Part shown: positions 52,293-62,569 of the stretch, one piece after another | Numbering within the stretch: position 1 is the stretch's first letter | Layout: each line of letters opens with the position of its first letter | NCBI RefSeq assembly: GCF_001544295.1 | Contig: NZ_BCQF01000004.1 | Coordinates: forward strand, 81,435 to 145,434 | Source of the DNA: Enterococcus pseudoavium NBRC 100491 | GTDB taxonomy: Bacteria; Bacillota; Bacilli; Lactobacillales; Enterococcaceae | Length of the DNA: 64,000 nucleotides | Reading direction: 5' to 3' | The notes under the pieces: model-generated | Databases searched by the model: none | What the model saw: only the letters and a program-made list of their open reading frames with translations | Told to the model about the DNA's origin: nothing | Program-made: the position numbers and the translations under genes

Positions 52293-53231
52293 TTAAGCAA
52301 AGACGCTACGCAACGTTATTTGTTCTGCGATATTTTGAAATGATACGTTTGCTTCTAGTTTTTGGTTGGCCGTTAAAACTTCTTCTAACAGATTATTGTA
52401 TTTCGCTAAACCTGCTTGATTCTGTTTCATCACTTGATTACGCTTTTCTTTCACAAAGTATCCTAGCATTTCAAAAGCGAATTGCTGCTGAGCTTTGTCT
52501 TTAAACGTCTTCACCAATTTTTTCTGCACATAGATAAAAGCTTGCGGATCATTTTTTTCGAGATAATTAAACCATTGAATAACAACATCTCTAGCTTCAT
52601 TAAACCATTCATCTTTTGAGATTTCAACAGCTTTTGTATAACTATTTGTTAAATTCGCTAATAGTTTCGCAGTTTTTGCAGGGACTTGCTCCGTTGCTAA
52701 ACGGGACTGCAAGCGTTCCGTTGACAACGCTTGAAAATGGATAATCTGACAGCGTGAACGAATCGTCGGCAAAATTTTACCTAACGACTGTGTTTCCAAG
52801 ATTATCATGAAGTTTGCTGGCGGTTCTTCTAAGAATTTCAACAAACTGTTGGCCGAGCTTACATTCATCTTCTCAGCTTGATGAATAATAACGACCTTTT
52901 TGGCCGACTCAAAACCGGTTTTAGCTAATTCACTTTGGAGTGCTCTAATTTGATCCACTTTGATCGATTGACCATCAGGCTCAATTTCCACCACATCAGG
53001 ATGTTCTCTCGAAGTAATTCGCAGACAATTATTACATTTTTCACAAGGCATCCCCGCTTGCAAATCTAAACAAAAAAGGTGTTTGGTGAACCACAGTGCC
53101 AGTTCTGCTTTACCAGTTCCTTGATCGCCTTCAAAAAGATAAGCATGGGCCAAACGCCCATGCTCAAAACTGTTTTGCAATTGCCGAAAAACGATTGGCT
53201 GAATTGTCTGAAGTTTTTGCGCTTCTTCCAT
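52293..53231 (-). CDS. holB: DNA polymerase III delta' subunit
   Basis: 312 aa clamp-loader subunit. AAA+ part with a modified P-loop GDQGTGKAE (no final Ser/Thr, as normal for delta'), four zinc cysteines (CEKCNNCLR) and SRC-like sensor SLLKFLEEPP and IRSRCQ. It works with DnaX (encoded at 55450) and the delta subunit to load DnaN. It is 2 nt from yaaQ. Confidence 0.95.
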   Translation of the reverse strand: MEEAQKLQTIQPIVFRQLQNSFEHGRLAHAYLFEGDQGTGKAELALWFTKHLFCLDLQAGMPCEKCNNCLRITSREHPDVVEIEPDGQSIKVDQIRALQSELAKTGFESAKKVVIIHQAEKMNVSSANSLLKFLEEPPANFMIILETQSLGKILPTIRSRCQIIHFQALSTERLQSRLATEQVPAKTAKLLANLTNSYTKAVEISKDEWFNEARDVVIQWFNYLEKNDPQAFIYVQKKLVKTFKDKAQQQFAFEMLGYFVKEKRNQVMKQNQAGLAKYNNLLEEVLTANQKLEANVSFQNIAEQITLRSVFA

Positions 53232-53233
53232 TT

Positions 53234-53566
<333 letters not shown>

Positions 53567-53581
53567 TTACACCTCTCATGA

Positions 53582-54220
53582 TTAAAAATAGTCGGGATAA
53601 CGGGTCACTAGTTCGTAAAAACAATCTTCCACGACTTCGTCTAAACGTTTCCGCGCATCAATTTTTATGATCCGATCTGGATTTGCATCAACTAATTTTA
53701 AATATGCATGTCGAACCCTTTGATGAAATTGTAACCCTTCTGAGTCCAAACGGTCAATTTGATTGGTCCGGTTTTTCATAATTCGTTGTAAACCCGTATC
53801 TGAATCGACGTCTAGATACAAAGTAATATCTGGTGTAGTTCCTTCTGTCGCAAATTCATTCAACTGTGCAACTTCTTTCATGCCAATTCCACGCCCCGCA
53901 CCCTGATAGGCTAAAGAGCTGTCAACAAAGCGGTCGCATAAAACGATTTTCCCTGCATCGAGTGCCGGCCAGACCTTTTCAATCAAATGTTGACGACGCG
54001 CTGCCGCATACAGCATCGCTTCCGTCCGATCATCCATTTTATCGTTTTTTGGGTCAAGGATCACGTGACGAATTTTTTCAGCGATCGGAATGCCCCCTGG
54101 TTCTCTCGTCTTAATAATGGCGTGTTTCGCTGTTAGCTGCAGTCTCGGATAAAGCTCATTCAGCACACTCGTCTTGCCGGCACCATCCGGGCCTTCAATC
54201 GTAATAAATAATCCCTTCAC
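53582..54220 (-). CDS. tmk: Thymidylate kinase
   Basis: 212 aa enzyme phosphorylating dTMP to dTDP. P-loop EGPDGAGKT near 9-17, DR(Y/F) motif LCDRFVDSSLAYQGAGRG near 95-112, and lid segment with basic residues (RIMKNRTNQIDRLDSEG). Start GTG 54220 has GGGGGA 7 nt upstream; a TTG five codons earlier precedes that site and is rejected. Confidence 0.95.
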   Translation of the reverse strand: MKGLFITIEGPDGAGKTSVLNELYPRLQLTAKHAIIKTREPGGIPIAEKIRHVILDPKNDKMDDRTEAMLYAAARRQHLIEKVWPALDAGKIVLCDRFVDSSLAYQGAGRGIGMKEVAQLNEFATEGTTPDITLYLDVDSDTGLQRIMKNRTNQIDRLDSEGLQFHQRVRHAYLKLVDANPDRIIKIDARKRLDEVVEDCFYELVTRYPDYF

Positions 54221-54276
54221 TTTCTTGTCCCCCAAAATAATTTTGATCTTTCTTTCAAAAAGACACCGCGAAATAC

Positions 54277-54873
54277 TTATAATTCACGGCGTCCTTCCAC
54301 TGCTTTTAACAAAGTAATCTCATCAGCATATTCGATATCACTGCCGACAGATAGACCGTGAGCCAAGCGCGTAACTTTGATCCCAGCTGGTTTAATCAAT
54401 CGTGACAGATATATCGCGGTCGCTTCCCCTTCAGTCGTAGCATTGGTAGCGATAATTACTTCTTTAACCACATCATCATGCAGTCGTTTGAGCAAAGGTG
54501 CGATATTAATATCCTCCGGTCCAGTTCCTTCCATTGGTGACAATACTCCATGTAACACATGGTACAGTCCATGATATTCGCGAACCTTTTCTAGCGACAT
54601 CACGTCTTTAGGCTCTTCAACAACTAAGATCGTACTGCGATCACGGGTTGGATCCGAGCAGATTTCACAAGGATCCTCTTCAGTGATATTGCCGCAAATA
54701 CTACAAAAGCGCAAATCTCGTTTGACACTGATTAATGAGCGCGCAAATTCATTCACCGACTCATCTTTCATATCAATTGTGAAAAAAGCTAAACGAGTCG
54801 CAGTCTTTTGTCCAATTCCCGGTAATTTCATATAGCTTTCAATTAGTTTTGCAATTGGTTCTGGATATTGCAT
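54277..54873 (-). CDS. recR: Recombination protein RecR
   Basis: 198 aa. Helix-hairpin-helix [15 protein letters not shown] near 16-30, zinc finger with [16 protein letters not shown] near 55-70, and Toprim [12 protein letters not shown]. RecR loads RecA with RecO/RecF at gaps. ATG 54873 has AAAGGAAG upstream; a longer in-frame form by 25 codons lacks a ribosome site. Follows ybaB as usual. Confidence 0.96.
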   Translation of the reverse strand: MQYPEPIAKLIESYMKLPGIGQKTATRLAFFTIDMKDESVNEFARSLISVKRDLRFCSICGNITEEDPCEICSDPTRDRSTILVVEEPKDVMSLEKVREYHGLYHVLHGVLSPMEGTGPEDINIAPLLKRLHDDVVKEVIIATNATTEGEATAIYLSRLIKPAGIKVTRLAHGLSVGSDIEYADEITLLKAVEGRREL

Positions 54874-54940
54874 GATGTTCTTCCTTTCTAGTAGGAAAGG
54901 CCGAACAAACTTGCCTAGCCCTTGACTATATCGATCGCGT

Positions 54941-54973
54941 GTCACCAAGTTCCTTTGACCATAGCTTGGTGAC
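54941..54973. repeat. 9-bp inverted repeat between ybaB and recR
   Basis: GTCACCAAG (54941-54949) and CTTGGTGAC (54965-54973), 15-nt loop, no T run. It lies in the 179-nt ybaB-recR gap and could fold in the mRNA. Confidence 0.5.
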
Positions 54974-55052
54974 CGAGCGAATTCATAAAGCTCGACCTCG
55001 TTCGCCTTAGATAAATCGTCTTACTTAGTATCTCTTTTTACAACAAAATTAC

Positions 55053-55367
55053 TTACATTCCTGGAAGTCCTTTTGTATACTTACCCATCGTTTGATCGGT
55101 CTCTTTGGTAATTTTTGCAATTGCATCATTGACTGCTAAAACGATCATATCTTGCAGCATTTCTGGATCTTCGGGATCAATCAATTCGAGATTAATCGCC
55201 ATTGACTTCATTTGTTTGTCGCCAGTAAACGTTACTGTAACTAAATCGTTGGTGGAACTGCCAGTAAATTCTGTGGCATTCAATTCATCTTGAGCCTTCA
55301 CCATTTCTTTTTGCATTTTTTGCATTTGTTTCATCATGCCTTGCATGTTTCCCATTCCGCGCATCAT
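55053..55367 (-). CDS. YbaB/EbfC nucleoid-associated protein
   Basis: 104 aa DNA-binding protein. It opens with a methionine- and glutamine-rich helix ([17 protein letters not shown]), then [20 protein letters not shown] and [19 protein letters not shown], typical of YbaB. Two adjacent ATG codons (55367, 55364) are possible starts. Between dnaX and recR, its conserved position. Confidence 0.94.
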   Translation of the reverse strand: MMRGMGNMQGMMKQMQKMQKEMVKAQDELNATEFTGSSTNDLVTVTFTGDKQMKSMAINLELIDPEDPEMLQDMIVLAVNDAIAKITKETDQTMGKYTKGLPGM

Positions 55368-55449
55368 TTTAATTAGTCGCTCCTTTTTCTTTATGATTTT
55401 ATTTTGGTCTTTTAGTTAATTCGAAGACTAACGAAATAATCGATCTTTT

Positions 55450-57198
55450 TTAATCATCTTTTATCGTAACAAGATCGCCAAACATACTTTTCGCCTGTTC
55501 AACAACTTCATTGGTTTCTTCTGGCGGTAATAAGCTAATCTCAGCTTCTGTTTCATGCTCTTCAGTCACCGCTGGACGATCATGGTGTTGGCTAAGGTAG
55601 GACTGACGAAGACGCGGCCAACTTTCCCGCGTAATGAAAACGAAACCCGGGGTGTAATCCCTGATCATCATACTTAAACTATTCTGCATATTCAAGCGTA
55701 GCTCATCGTTGCTGTCTGCTCGTTGACAAACAATTTCGTAATCAAAAATAATCAATAGTAAGTCTGGTCCAGCGGCCACCGGTTCACTGGCTTTTAGCAT
55801 CGCTCGCTGAGTGACTGGCAAGGCCATCAATAAATCTTCCCAAACATTTTTCACCTTGCTCAAATAATCTTTTGTCGCTTCACTCAAAACTTGATAAACT
55901 CGTTCCGTTGGAACACGATAGCTACTAGCCGGCTTTTTCGGTGCCACTTTCCGCTCTTCTTTTTCCACAGTCGGATTATTTTTTAATTGTTGGACTTCCG
56001 TTTGTAGCTGCTGAACTTGTTTTTTCAAAGCAGTCAGTTCTGTCTGATCGGCTGATTGATTGACCTCAGTAAGGGAGGAACTAGCCGACTGATTGGCGGC
56101 TGTTCTTACGTCCTGCGCTTGCGCTGTTGCTAATTTAACGGTAGCCACTTCCAAGTAAACATTGGCGTGATTGGTAAAACGAATCTCATTTTGTGTCTCA
56201 CTTAAAATTTTGATCATTCCATATAAGTGCTCTGATGCCGTTGTATCGGCTAATTGCTTAAATGGTTCCGTTAAATAGGCCGCTCGATTGGCTAAAAGTT
56301 TCGGGGCTTGCTGATACATCAACAAATCTCGGCAATATAATAATAGATCTTCTGTCAACCGCCGCGCTTCTTTGCCTTCAGCCAAAATATTTTCCAACAC
56401 TTCCAAAGCACCACTGACATCTTGCTGCAGACAGGCGCCAATGAAACTATCCATCATTTCTGTCGTCAAACTGCCCGTCACTGCTAAAGCATCCGCCAAA
56501 GTGATTGTCTCGTTGCTAAAAGAAATCGCTTGATCCAGAATGCTCAAGGCATCCCGCATCCCACCTTCTGCAGCTCGAGCAATCACCGCTAAAGCTTGTT
56601 CTTCGTAGGGTTGATTACTTTCTTCTAAAATATACTTCATTCGACCAATGATTGCTTGGACATCGATCCGTTTAAAATCAAACCGTTGTGTCCGAGAAAT
56701 GATCGTTGCCGGTATCTTATGTGGTTCAGTAGTGGCTAAAACGAAAATCACATGTTCTTTTGGCTCTTCTAACGTTTTAAGTAACGCATTAAAAGCACCA
56801 GTAGAAAGCATATGAACTTCATCGATGATATAGACTTTATATTTTGCGGCAGTAGGTGCGTAATTGGCACGATCACGAATAAAGCGGATCTCTTCTACCC
56901 CATTGTTGCTAGCAGCATCAATCTCGATCACGTCTTCTTGGCGGCCCTCAGTGATGGAACGACACATCTCGCACTCATTACAAGGCTCCCCATCAACGCT
57001 ATTGGGACAATTGATGGCTTTGGCAAAAATCTTTGCCGCACTAGTCTTCCCTGTTCCACGAGGACCCGTGAATAAATAGGCATGGGAAGTTTTCTGTTGT
57101 TGGATCGCATTTTTCAACGTTTTTGTGATTGCTTCTTGTCCGACTAAATCATCAAACCGTTGCGAACGCCAAACGCGGTAAAGTGCTTGATACGCCAT
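55450..57198 (-). CDS. dnaX: DNA polymerase III subunits gamma/tau
   Basis: 582 aa AAA+ clamp-loader motor. P-loop GPRGTGKTSAAKIFAKA near 43-60, zinc cysteines CPNSVDGEPCNECEMC, DEVHML (Walker B) and SRTQRFDF sensor. A low-complexity linker (QQLQTEVQQLKNN) and a C-terminal tau-like domain follow. ATG 57198 has AGGAG 6 nt upstream; a start 9 codons earlier lies before this site. First gene of dnaX-ybaB-recR. Confidence 0.96.
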   Translation of the reverse strand: MAYQALYRVWRSQRFDDLVGQEAITKTLKNAIQQQKTSHAYLFTGPRGTGKTSAAKIFAKAINCPNSVDGEPCNECEMCRSITEGRQEDVIEIDAASNNGVEEIRFIRDRANYAPTAAKYKVYIIDEVHMLSTGAFNALLKTLEEPKEHVIFVLATTEPHKIPATIISRTQRFDFKRIDVQAIIGRMKYILEESNQPYEEQALAVIARAAEGGMRDALSILDQAISFSNETITLADALAVTGSLTTEMMDSFIGACLQQDVSGALEVLENILAEGKEARRLTEDLLLYCRDLLMYQQAPKLLANRAAYLTEPFKQLADTTASEHLYGMIKILSETQNEIRFTNHANVYLEVATVKLATAQAQDVRTAANQSASSSLTEVNQSADQTELTALKKQVQQLQTEVQQLKNNPTVEKEERKVAPKKPASSYRVPTERVYQVLSEATKDYLSKVKNVWEDLLMALPVTQRAMLKASEPVAAGPDLLLIIFDYEIVCQRADSNDELRLNMQNSLSMMIRDYTPGFVFITRESWPRLRQSYLSQHHDRPAVTEEHETEAEISLLPPEETNEVVEQAKSMFGDLVTIKDD

Positions 57199-57380
57199 AA
57201 TTCTCCTCTTTTCCTTTAAAATCACTGCTTTTTATTATACGTGATTTTTACCAAAAAAACTATAAAAACCAACGACCTACATCAATTGTTTAGTGTCTCT
57301 TAATTTGTTTGGTCGCTTCCTTTCTCTTAAAAAAAAGCCCTATGGTATAATGGAAAAAACGTTTTTATGGAGGGATATTT

Positions 57381-58616
57381 ATGGGATTATTTAAAGCAGC
57401 AACCAGTAGTATCGGTGGCGGGCTAGCTGATCAGTGGCTAGAAATTATTGAACCGGCTGACATGGGACAGACAACGGTCATGTCAAAGGGCATCGCTGTC
57501 CGGAAAGATGATAAGCGCGGCAGCAACAAAAAAGGCACTAGTGATGTGATTACTGACGGCTCAGTGATCCACGTTTACCCAAATATGATGATGCTCTTAG
57601 TTGACGGTGGCAAAATCATTGACTACACCGCCGAAGAAGGCTATTACACGGTGGAAAATAATTCTGCACCTTCAATGTTCAACGGTTCGTTAAAAGACGC
57701 TGTTGCTGAAACTTTCAGTCGCTTCAAATTCGGCGGCGTCACCCCACAGAAACAGCAAGTTTTTTATATCAATCTGCAAGAAATTAAAGGCATCAAATTT
57801 GGGACCAGCACACCATTGAATTATTTTGATAATTTTTACAACGCTGAATTATTCTTACGGGCCCATGGAACGTATTCTATTAAAATAACTGATCCAATCT
57901 TATTCTTTGCCAACGCGATTCCAAGAAATATGGATCAAGTCGATATCAGCGATATCAACGAGCAATACTTACAAGAATTTTTGACTGGTTTACAAGCGGC
58001 CATCAATCAAATGTCTGCCGATGGTCAACGGATTTCTTATGTTCCTTCAAAGAGTTTAGAACTAAGCAAATACTTAGCGGATGCGTTAGATGACAGTTGG
58101 CGAGATCTGCGTGGCATGGAGATCGTCTCTGTCGCAGTTGCCAGCATTTCTTACACCGATGATTCGACTAAATTGATCAATATGCGGAATGAAGGTGCGA
58201 TGTTAGGCGACCCGAGCGTTCGTGAGGGTTATGTTCAAGGCTCTGTTGCTCGCGGCATGGAAGCTGCCGGTAAAAATGATGCCGGTGCCACCACTGGTTT
58301 CTTCGGGATGGGCATGGGCATGAATGCCGGCGGAGATTTTCTTAATCAAGCCTCGCAAAGCAACAATCAACAAATTCAGCAAAACCAGCAAGCACAGCAA
58401 AAAGCAACGGAAGATCAATGGACCTGTCCTAAATGCGGAACTGAAAATTCTGGTAAATTCTGTAGTAATTGTGGCGAGCCAAAACCCGCGCCAGCGACGG
58501 CAGCTAAAATCCAAATGAAGTGTAGTGACTGTGGCGAAGTTGTTGATTTAAGCAATGGTGTACCAAAATTCTGTCCTCACTGTGGCAAACCCTTCAAAGG
58601 TCTTCCATTGGACTGA
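57381..58616 (+). CDS. SPFH-domain protein with two C-terminal zinc ribbons (YdjI-like)
   Basis: 411 aa. The N-terminal 300 residues form an SPFH/band-7-like domain (AELFLRAHGTYSIKITDP near 155-172; YLQEFLTGLQAAINQM). A Gln-rich linker leads to two zinc ribbons (CPKCGTENSGKFCSNCG and CSDCGEVVD...CPHCG). This matches B. subtilis YdjI, an envelope-stress protein that works with YdjG, YdjH and PspA. GGAGGG precedes the ATG. First of three genes in this cassette. Confidence 0.82.
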   Translation: MGLFKAATSSIGGGLADQWLEIIEPADMGQTTVMSKGIAVRKDDKRGSNKKGTSDVITDGSVIHVYPNMMMLLVDGGKIIDYTAEEGYYTVENNSAPSMFNGSLKDAVAETFSRFKFGGVTPQKQQVFYINLQEIKGIKFGTSTPLNYFDNFYNAELFLRAHGTYSIKITDPILFFANAIPRNMDQVDISDINEQYLQEFLTGLQAAINQMSADGQRISYVPSKSLELSKYLADALDDSWRDLRGMEIVSVAVASISYTDDSTKLINMRNEGAMLGDPSVREGYVQGSVARGMEAAGKNDAGATTGFFGMGMGMNAGGDFLNQASQSNNQQIQQNQQAQQKATEDQWTCPKCGTENSGKFCSNCGEPKPAPATAAKIQMKCSDCGEVVDLSNGVPKFCPHCGKPFKGLPLD

Positions 58617-58748
58617 TTTTAACCGAACACGAGTTGGCCCTTATTCAAAAGCGCAACGACTTTGCCGTTTAACTAAGTTGTTTACGTTGAAGAGCAAATT
58701 CGTTTTGCGCAAAATGAAGCTATTATTATGAATTAGGAGGATCTGCAA

Positions 58749-59810
58749 ATGGCTGATGTATTGACGCATCATTGTCCAAACTGCGGCGGTCCTTTAACGT
58801 TTAATCCCAGTGATCAAAAATTCCACTGTGACTATTGTTTAAGTATTTTCACAGTGGAAGATATCGAAAAATTTGAGGCGAAGTCAGCAGATTCCGCAGC
58901 CACCGAAACTGCTGAGACTGCGGAATCTCCCGGCAGTGAGGTTGATCTATTTCTCTGTCCCAGCTGTGGCGCTCAGATTGTCACCGATCACACTACCGCT
59001 GCAACTTACTGCTACTTTTGTCATAATCCCGTCGTCTTATCGGGACGTTTGAGCGGGGAATTCTTACCAAATAAAGTATTGCCCTTTAAAATTGATCGTC
59101 AAAAAGCGGTCGCTGACTTTTTGGCCTGGACCAAGAAAAAACGTTTCGTGCCAAAAGATTTTTTCAATGAACAGCAGATTGAAAAGCTGACGGGCGTCTA
59201 TTTCCCTTACTGGGTGATTGATGCAGAAACCGACGGCAATCTAACCGGTAAAGGTACTTCGCTGCGGGTTTGGATCGTCGGTGACCTTGAATATACCGAA
59301 ACCAAAATTTATCAAATTTTCCGTAAAGGCAAAGCAACGATCAATCACCTAACCAAAAATGCTTTAAAGAAAAACTTGCAGCAAAAAATGGTAGAAGGTG
59401 TTCAGCCTTTTCCAATTGATCAAGCGGTCGATTTTCATACCGAATATTTAGCGGGCTTTCAAGCAGAAAAACGCGATATCGAGATTAAAGAGTTAGCTGA
59501 ACAAATCGGTCATGAACTAACCGAATACACGGAAGACCTTTTGCGAGATACCATTTCTGGTTACACGACTTTCACTCCTAGCAATCAATCAGTCGCAATT
59601 GAAAAGCAGGACAATCATTACATGTTGCTGCCCGTCTGGCTGGTGACCTATCAAGATACGGCAAACAAAACGTATTACTATGCGATGAACGGACAAACTG
59701 GCAAAGTCAGCGGTGTCCTACCGATCAGTACTAAACGTTTAGGGTTGTTCTCTGGCGGGATTTTCGCGGCTATTCTAGCAATTGCCATGATTGTGGGGTA
59801 TTTTCTATGA
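58749..59810 (+). CDS. Zinc-ribbon membrane protein (YdjG-like)
   Basis: 353 aa. N-terminal zinc ribbons HCPNCGGPLTF...CDYC (8-30) and CPSCGAQIV...CYFCHNP (about 73-100), a soluble middle with FPYWVIDAETDG, and one C-terminal helix (GIFAAILAIAMIVGYF). In B. subtilis YdjG is a membrane partner of YdjH that recruits PspA under stress. AGGAGGAT lies 8 nt before the ATG. Its stop overlaps the next start by four bases. Confidence 0.82.
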   Translation: MADVLTHHCPNCGGPLTFNPSDQKFHCDYCLSIFTVEDIEKFEAKSADSAATETAETAESPGSEVDLFLCPSCGAQIVTDHTTAATYCYFCHNPVVLSGRLSGEFLPNKVLPFKIDRQKAVADFLAWTKKKRFVPKDFFNEQQIEKLTGVYFPYWVIDAETDGNLTGKGTSLRVWIVGDLEYTETKIYQIFRKGKATINHLTKNALKKNLQQKMVEGVQPFPIDQAVDFHTEYLAGFQAEKRDIEIKELAEQIGHELTEYTEDLLRDTISGYTTFTPSNQSVAIEKQDNHYMLLPVWLVTYQDTANKTYYYAMNGQTGKVSGVLPISTKRLGLFSGGIFAAILAIAMIVGYFL

Positions 59811-60601
59811 AAAAAATCCTATGGCTTTTAGCTTTTCTCGTGTTGTTCAGCCCCTTAAATGTGTTAGCCGCAAGTAACACCGTGGATGATCAAGCCAATT
59901 TACTAACACCGGAAGAGCAGACTGAGCTTTCCCAACAAGCCGATGCCATCAATCAAAAGATTAAAGGCGAAGTCTTTGTTTTAACTACCAATACAAATAA
60001 TGAAGAACCGCGCGAATTTGCCAACCTCCAGCTCAAAGATCGGGTGGGCAAAGACAATAACGGTGCGCTCTTATTATTAGACATGAATCAAAGAGAAATC
60101 TACTTATCAACTTCCGGTAATATGATCGATTACATCACAGACAAACGGCGCGATCAGCTGTTAGATGATGTGGCGGAAGCCATGAAAAACGGGGATTATT
60201 ACCAAGCTAGCCAAGTCTATTTATCAAACATGAAAGACTTCGTGGACGACGGAGTCCCCAGTGGCTCGTATCGGATTGATGAAACAACCGGTAAAATCAC
60301 TTACTACAAATCCATCACCCCGCTTGAATTTACAATTGGGTTGATTATCGCAGCGATTGCCGCGATTGGATTCTTTGTTTCGGTAAGACTGCGTTATCAA
60401 TTAAAAGCGGGGACTTATCGTTACCCCTATCGCCAAAATGCTCAACTAAACGTAACCGAACGCCAAGATCAGTTGGTCAATTCCTTCGTCACTACTCGCC
60501 GTACCCCAAAAGCCTCCAATAATAATCGCGGCGGCGATGGCGGAAGTACCACCAATTCCAGCGGCGGCGGAACTTTCGGCGGTGGTGGACGTAGTTTTTA
60601 A
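59807..60601 (+). CDS. TPM-domain membrane protein (YdjH-like)
   Basis: 264 aa. Signal peptide (LWLLAFLVLFSPLNVLAAS), an extracytoplasmic TPM domain (VDDQANLLTPEEQTELSQ... GALLLLDMNQREIYLSTSG) to about 165, one helix (FTIGLIIAAIAAIGFFVSV) and a cytoplasmic tail ending in a glycine-rich GGGTFGGGGRSF. Same layout as B. subtilis YdjH. Overlaps the YdjG-like gene (ATGA). Last of the cassette. Confidence 0.82.
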   Translation: MKKILWLLAFLVLFSPLNVLAASNTVDDQANLLTPEEQTELSQQADAINQKIKGEVFVLTTNTNNEEPREFANLQLKDRVGKDNNGALLLLDMNQREIYLSTSGNMIDYITDKRRDQLLDDVAEAMKNGDYYQASQVYLSNMKDFVDDGVPSGSYRIDETTGKITYYKSITPLEFTIGLIIAAIAAIGFFVSVRLRYQLKAGTYRYPYRQNAQLNVTERQDQLVNSFVTTRRTPKASNNNRGGDGGSTTNSSGGGTFGGGGRSF

Positions 60602-60618
60602 TTAAAAATAAGTACCTT

Positions 60619-60661
60619 ACACCAGAGTTCTGGAAAACTTACGAAAAACTCTGGTGTTTTC
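60619..60661 (+). terminator. Terminator of the Ydj-like cassette
   Basis: ACACCAGAGTT (60619-60629) pairs with AACTCTGGTGT (60647-60657), followed by a short T run. Confidence 0.75.
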
Positions 60662-60732
60662 CCGTATTTGATTGAATTTACCCTGTTATTTTGCTAAACT
60701 TTTTAGGTTAATAGAAATAAAGGAGCTCTTTA

Positions 60733-62025
60733 ATGAATAAAAAGAAAAGATTTTCACTCGTTTTGGTTGCCTTGTTACTTTTTTGCCAGAGCCTCATTGG
60801 CATTACCGCCCAAGCAGCCGATGATTTTTCCGTCAATGCTAGTGCTGGCTATGCCATCGATGCTGATTCTGGAAAAGTTTTTTTCAACCAAGAAGGCGAC
60901 ACCCCGAAAGGAATTGCATCGATCACGAAGACCCTTACGTCTTATCTTGTTTTAGATGCGATTAAGCAGCAAAAAATTTCTTGGGATCAAGAAGTCCCGA
61001 TTTCAGAATATGCTGAAGAATTGAGTAATGTCCCTGATTTATCTAATGTGACTCTCGTGCGTGACCAAAAATACACCGTCAAAGATCTTTTTGAGTCCAT
61101 GATTGTTCAATCTGCTAACGCTAGCGCCGTTGCTTTAGCCGAATTAATCGCTGGAGACGAACCGGCTTTCGTCAATCAAATGCGCGAACAACTAACAAAA
61201 TGGGGAATCAAAGATGCGACTATCATCAACGCCTCTGGACTTAGTAATGTTTATCTAGGCGAACATGTCTACCCCGATACGCAAGAAAATGATGAAAACA
61301 TGATGTCTGCTCGTGATGTAGCCATCGTGGCTCAGCATTTAATCAAAGATTTTCCGGAAGTTTTAGAAACTTCTAAAATCAAAGAAAAAACCTTCGCTCC
61401 AAACAGTTCTCAGCCGGACGAGATGAAAAATTGGAACGTCATGCTATTTGATGGTCCGAATTACAAAGAAGGCGTCGATGGGCTGAAAACCGGAACCACA
61501 GACTTGGCTGGCGCTTGCTTTGTCGGGACCATCCAAAAAGATGGCCGCCGCGTAATTACGGTCATTTTAAATGCCTTGAATCAACCCAATGATGAAAATG
61601 CTCGTTTTGTTGAAACTGCTAGTTTGATGGACTATTGTTTAAACAATTGGAGTCAACAAGAAGTGACGACTGCCGGTCAAACGCCGACAGATAAAAAGAC
61701 TCTAAAAGTCAAAGACGGCAAAACAGAAACCGTCGCTTTAGCGATGGAAAAACCGGTTAAACTATGGGTCCGAAATGATATGGATACCAATAATTTAACG
61801 ATCAAATCGACTTTAGATCAATCTTTATTGGATAACAATGCGATCATTGCGCCTGTTCATAAAGGGGAAAAAATCGGAACGGTCAGTGTTGCTTTACCGC
61901 AAGATACCTTAGGTTACCTTCAATCAGATGAAGGTGCCACCACCGATCTAGTAACCAAAAACGCCGTGGAAAAAGCCAATGCCTTTGAAATCATCTGGCA
62001 AAAAATTACCAATTTATTCGCATAA
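60733..62025 (+). CDS. dacA: D-alanyl-D-alanine carboxypeptidase (PBP5/DacA type)
   Basis: 430 aa. Signal peptide ending near AQAA, then the serine peptidase domain: SITK (Ser64, Lys67), SAN near 130 and KTGTT near 245, the three penicillin-binding motifs. A beta-rich C-terminal domain and a final amphipathic helix (FEIIWQKITNLFA) hold it to the outer membrane leaflet side. It trims the terminal D-Ala of peptidoglycan stem peptides. AAGGAG precedes the ATG. Confidence 0.94.
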   Translation: MNKKKRFSLVLVALLLFCQSLIGITAQAADDFSVNASAGYAIDADSGKVFFNQEGDTPKGIASITKTLTSYLVLDAIKQQKISWDQEVPISEYAEELSNVPDLSNVTLVRDQKYTVKDLFESMIVQSANASAVALAELIAGDEPAFVNQMREQLTKWGIKDATIINASGLSNVYLGEHVYPDTQENDENMMSARDVAIVAQHLIKDFPEVLETSKIKEKTFAPNSSQPDEMKNWNVMLFDGPNYKEGVDGLKTGTTDLAGACFVGTIQKDGRRVITVILNALNQPNDENARFVETASLMDYCLNNWSQQEVTTAGQTPTDKKTLKVKDGKTETVALAMEKPVKLWVRNDMDTNNLTIKSTLDQSLLDNNAIIAPVHKGEKIGTVSVALPQDTLGYLQSDEGATTDLVTKNAVEKANAFEIIWQKITNLFA

Positions 62026-62034
62026 GTTAAAAAG

Positions 62035-62073
62035 AGGTTTGAAGCGCTAACGTTGGCTTCAAACCTTTTTTTT
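62035..62073 (+). terminator. Terminator after dacA
   Basis: AGGTTTGAAGC pairs with GCTTCAAACCT, followed by T8. Confidence 0.9.
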
Positions 62074-62083
62074 CTCCCTAGCT

Positions 62084-62569
62084 TTATTCGGCTTCAAACG
62101 GAAAGTACAATTCAACTTCACCTTCTGCAAAATGGGGCAAGTAATGCTCATGGATCGCGCCAGCAAGCTTGAATTTCTCTAGCGGAAAAATTTCGCCTAA
62201 CATCAAATTCGTTGCTTCTTCGATTTTTTCAGCACTTGCCATAACCGTTAAGTAACTCATTGGTGGCACTTCCCAACGAGTCCAGCCCTCAGGGACTTTA
62301 GCTTCTGCCGGTGCTTGAACACCGGCTAAATAGCGTCCTTCTTTTTGCCAGGGCTCCAACCACTGTTCTTTGTCACTCATTAAACCCCAGAGCTGCAAAT
62401 CTTTCATCTCTTGCCCTGCCAAAAGGTTCACTAGCTCCCCAAAATGCTCATTTAACTGATCCCATAATAAAGGAACCCATGACGGACCATCTTCTGCTAA
62501 CCCGCTGCCTTCTTTTCCAATCACAAACAGACGCGGTAAATCGACACGATTGACACCTTGAATCTCCAT
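62084..62569 (-). CDS. GyrI-like / AraC-effector-binding single-domain protein
   Basis: 161 aa. No helix-turn-helix; the whole protein looks like a GyrI-like small-molecule-binding domain (PRLFVIGKEGSG near 12-23, LWGLMSD, YLAGVQAPAEAKVPEGWTRW near 80-100, PMSYLTVMA, LPHFAEGEVELYFPF at the end). Such proteins bind drugs or act as hydrolases; the ligand is unknown. GGAGGGAATTGT precedes the ATG. A single gene. Confidence 0.75.
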   Translation of the reverse strand: MEIQGVNRVDLPRLFVIGKEGSGLAEDGPSWVPLLWDQLNEHFGELVNLLAGQEMKDLQLWGLMSDKEQWLEPWQKEGRYLAGVQAPAEAKVPEGWTRWEVPPMSYLTVMASAEKIEEATNLMLGEIFPLEKFKLAGAIHEHYLPHFAEGEVELYFPFEAE

